From the NCBI GenBank assembly GCA_021824175.1, contig JAKALP010000002.1, positions 50,005 to 114,004 on the forward strand: DNA of 64,000 nucleotides. The letters are read 5' to 3'. Numbering within the stretch: the first letter of the stretch is position 1; each line of letters begins with the position of its first letter. This document shows positions 61,746 to 64,000 of the stretch, piece by piece. The notes under the pieces were generated by a model. It worked only from the letters and a program-made list of their open reading frames with translations. It did no database searches and was not told where the DNA came from. The DNA is from Deltaproteobacteria bacterium (GTDB lineage Bacteria > Desulfobacterota > Desulfobacteria > Desulfobacterales > Desulfosarcinaceae). The translations under genes and the position numbers were made by a program.

Positions 61746-61816
61746 GCTACGTCGCAGATATCGGCCGGGACTACTCCTTTGCCGCCAGCAGTTTGGTCTT
61801 GTCGGCACTGCCCTTG

Positions 61817-62268
61817 AATTGTCTGGATCCTGCGACCGCAACACAAAAAATTCAATGAGCGGCTTGTTAAATCCCCAAGCTCTACTTCGTGAACTCGGGG
61901 CTGCTGTGTTTTCTTTTGCGGATTCGTTCGCCGGAAGAACTATTGCTTCATTCCGCGCGCGGCGCGGTCTTCGAAACCTATGTGATATCGGAGCTGATTA
62001 AACGAAGCCTGCATTTGGGACAAGAATCTTCGATTTACTTCTGGCGCGATTCCGGCGGCAACGAAGTGGATGTCCTGATTGATGGAGAAAAAGGGATAGT
62101 TCCGGTCGAAGTCAAATCCGGCCAAACCGTTGCCGCCGATTTCTTCAAGGGCCTCGACTACTGGAAAAAAAATTGCGGGCCTCAAGTGATTCCGCAGGCT
62201 TGATCTACGGCGGCAACAGCTCTTACTTCCGTCAAGGCGCCACCGTTTACGCCTGGTGGAATTTCTAA
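61817..62268 (+). pseudogene. Frameshifted DUF4143 (AAA_14-type ATPase C-terminal) remnant
   Basis: Three frames are needed: IVWILRPQHKKFNERLVKSP, then after a one-base loss in a C-run near 61873 KLYFVNSGLLCFLLRIRSPE and VYISELIK-like to WRDSGGNEVDVLIDG and VPVEVKSGQTVAADFF; after an A-run near 62164 and another slip, SDSAGLIYGGNSSYFRQGAT...WWNF and TAA at 62266. The N-terminal ATPase half is gone. A dead gene. Confidence 0.8.
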
Positions 62269-62282
62269 GGTGCCTTGGCTTT

Positions 62283-63080
62283 TTAAGGCACGCTCCACAC
62301 CGGGGCCGGCGTAATGACCCCGCCATTGGCTGTTCCTTTGACCACGGGGCCGGAATGAATATTTGCAGCAGGATTGAAGGTCGGCACGGGGCCGGTGCCA
62401 AGGACCTCTTTAATGGTGGCCGTGGAGAGCCAGGTTGAGAACCCTGAATAGAACCAGGTGCAGAACTCCTTGATGGCGGCCTGGGCTTCGGGGGTTGCGG
62501 CCTCTTTGCCAAGACGCGTCTGGATGGTCATGGTCAGCATGGAGGGCTCGAGAAATGCTCTCGTTTGAATCAATGCGGCAAGCGGTGTGGCCGGGCTCTT
62601 GGTGGGCGGGGCGATGGGCGCGGGCACAACGAGAAAGGATGGGTACCAGGGAAGATTCGGCACCCTCACGCTTGAGGCCCAGGAGGTCACGGCTTCGGCC
62701 ACCGGCCCCATGAGCCCGTTGATGATGGAATTGGGAACGCCATCGGCCATCATGGTCGGCGTCAGCATCGCGGACGGCGAGGGACCGGCCAGTGACCCCT
62801 CGGTCACGTTGGCGCCGTTCACGATGCCGTCTTTCAGTCCAACCATATTGACCCATTGGGGGATGCCGGTGCGGATGCTTTTTTTGGCGCTGTTGATCCA
62901 CTGGGGCCATTGGTTTTGCACTACCGGGATTTTTTCCGGCAAAGAGATGGCGCGCTCAGGCGTCAGCGCCGGAGCGATATTTCTGACCGGCTTTTTTAGA
63001 TCGGTTTCGGCCGCCGATACCAAACCGACGCACGCCATCACGAAAAACAGGAAGTATAGGAATGTCTTAACGCGTTTCAT
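62283..63080 (-). CDS. Secreted hypothetical protein, parent type of fragments F1 and F2
   Basis: 265 residues from the ATG at 63080 (GGAGAGG upstream); a longer reading to 63134 lacks a site. Signal peptide (FLYFLFFVMACVGLVSAAE), then a Pro/Ala-rich region and an acidic-aromatic C-terminal part (EFCTWFYSGFSTWLSTATIK) ending GGVITPAPVWSVP. No family recognised. It follows the lipoprotein gene at 63.2 kb on the same strand by about 100 bp. Two broken copies of its 3' end lie 7-9 kb away, showing duplication and loss. Confidence 0.65.
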   Translation of the reverse strand: MKRVKTFLYFLFFVMACVGLVSAAETDLKKPVRNIAPALTPERAISLPEKIPVVQNQWPQWINSAKKSIRTGIPQWVNMVGLKDGIVNGANVTEGSLAGPSPSAMLTPTMMADGVPNSIINGLMGPVAEAVTSWASSVRVPNLPWYPSFLVVPAPIAPPTKSPATPLAALIQTRAFLEPSMLTMTIQTRLGKEAATPEAQAAIKEFCTWFYSGFSTWLSTATIKEVLGTGPVPTFNPAANIHSGPVVKGTANGGVITPAPVWSVP

Positions 63081-63179
63081 ATGGGCCTCTCCAAGGAGTA
63101 ATTTTCGATTACTATCACATAATCCGGGGTCCACGGCTTCGGAAGCATTAATCTCTTCTTTACAAGGTCATAGGCTTTT

Positions 63180-63998
63180 CTAAAAAAGCTTGTATTCCGT
63201 TCCAATCACCAGGGCGGCGATGTAGTACTCTTCGGTGGTCAAGACGATGTCGGTGGGCGCCAGCAGGGAGTCGATGACCATTAAAGAGGCGGTAAACTCC
63301 AAGATTGAGGAAATGCGGGCTTCCGAGGAGGGGCCGGCGGACAATGCCGTTTGGCTGTCCAAGACTTGCAGCAGGCGTTGATAATGAGGGTCGAAGTAAT
63401 CCTGATCGTCCGGTCCCGCGAAGTTCGAGAGGATAATCGAGCTGTTTCGGATGATGCGCATCAAATCATACTCGGTAGTAATCTGAAAACGCTGCATGAA
63501 CTTTTCACTGACATGGAGGGCCTGACCTTCCTGGGTTTGCAGGCCATAGGGGCGGGCCAGCGTGGTGCTGGGTTCGAACCCCGGACCCACGGCGATGAAT
63601 TTGACCTCTTTTCTTTCCTTGGGTGGTGTGTTTTTCAGCATCTGATCATAGGAGCGCATGGTGTCGGCATTGATCTCGCCCTTTTGGAATTTGGCTTTCA
63701 TGGCTGCATGCAACTGTTCGATGGAGGGCAGCATGATGATCAGGTTCAACCCGGACTTCTCCAGATAAGCCAACCCCGGCCCACTCTCTTTTTTGATATC
63801 GAAGGAATGCTTCCTTATAATCTGGTCCGCGGAGTCGGGCAGCAAGCTTTGGCTTTGGGCTTTTTCGGCGGCTTGCGGGCTTATTTGCGAGGGTGTGCCG
63901 CACGCCGTCAATTGAATCGTGGCCGCGAAGATCAGGGCAAGGGTGGCGCAAACGCCAACGAGTTCGGAATAGCATCGTGGGGTGGTTCCGGGGCGCAT
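63180..63998 (-). CDS. Hypothetical lipoprotein at window edge
   Basis: 272 residues from an ATG at 63998, two bases from the edge, so a longer start outside cannot be excluded. A lipobox (IQLTAC-G, Cys about 33) follows a hydrophobic stretch. The mature protein is mixed alpha/beta with no motif I know; FKQ/FIAVGPGFEPSTTLARPYG is mid-protein. Likely in one operon with the secreted protein downstream and anchored in the cell envelope. Confidence 0.6.
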   Translation of the reverse strand: MRPGTTPRCYSELVGVCATLALIFAATIQLTACGTPSQISPQAAEKAQSQSLLPDSADQIIRKHSFDIKKESGPGLAYLEKSGLNLIIMLPSIEQLHAAMKAKFQKGEINADTMRSYDQMLKNTPPKERKEVKFIAVGPGFEPSTTLARPYGLQTQEGQALHVSEKFMQRFQITTEYDLMRIIRNSSIILSNFAGPDDQDYFDPHYQRLLQVLDSQTALSAGPSSEARISSILEFTASLMVIDSLLAPTDIVLTTEEYYIAALVIGTEYKLF

Positions 63999-64000
63999 GG

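Noticed and set aside
63565-63590. GGGTTCGAACCCCGGAC looks like a tRNA T-loop.
   Set aside because: It lies inside the lipoprotein frame (GPGFEPSTT on the minus strand) and no other tRNA parts are present.

Overview
The window looks like a piece of chromosome from an anaerobic, GC-rich Desulfobacterota-type bacterium (a sulfate reducer or syntroph relative). This is an inference from gene content: a complete methylmalonyl-CoA (propionate/succinate) module, a CooC-type nickel ATPase, HypA/HypB, a B12-dependent ribonucleotide reductase, NifU/NifS, a phasin next to a UbiB-like kinase, and a PEP-CTERM protein. No rRNA, tRNA or CRISPR array was found.

Layout. 1-5.6 kb (minus strand): a sirtuin cut by the window edge, an MBL-fold hydrolase, a PrmA-like methyltransferase, an AcuB-like CBS protein with an AcuC-like deacetylase, and CooC. 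6-8.1 kb: phasin and UbiB-like kinase. 8.4-13.3 kb (minus): ThiD, an HD protein, a hypothetical, and NrdJ with a promoter that carries an NrdR-box-like palindrome. 13.9-17.4 kb: Tgt, an Nfu-type scaffold, an aminotransferase and methylmalonyl-CoA epimerase. 17.4-20.1 kb: a glycosyltransferase/DUF4214 pair on the other strand splits the epimerase from the rest of the pathway. 20.4-30.8 kb: mutase, MeaB chaperone, carboxyltransferase, a small subunit, a 5S-type carboxyltransferase with two biotinyl domains, SucC and SucD. Together these can interconvert succinate, succinyl-CoA, methylmalonyl-CoA and propionyl-CoA, coupled to pyruvate/oxaloacetate by transcarboxylation. 31-32.3 kb: HypA, HypB. 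32.4-36.2 kb: an orphan YcaO protein and a chemoreceptor with a CxxCH heme-type sensor. 36.3-40.6 kb: a Lol/MacB-like ABC exporter with a LolA-like protein and a beta-barrel candidate. 41.2-44.8 kb: NifS/NifU and a MEMO protein. 45-51.9 kb: TetR regulator with an RND pump, then a membrane-methyltransferase fusion with an SMR transporter.

From about 51.9 kb to the end the character changes. This is an accessory region of broken genes: repeated 3' gene fragments, four copies of a roughly 120-bp MITE-like element, a complete IS66 element with an 8-bp target duplication inside a small membrane gene, AT-rich membrane genes, frameshifted DUF4143 remnants and a PEP-CTERM gene.

The most unusual signal lies between the genes. 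Many gaps hold arrays of degenerate short words (mostly 8 bp, also 6 and 9 bp), often facing a reverse-complement array across a short spacer so that the gap can fold into a large hairpin. At least eight word families occur. Separately, a 190-200 nt multi-branched element occurs in two full copies and one core copy; its stems change in a compensatory way while its loop is conserved.
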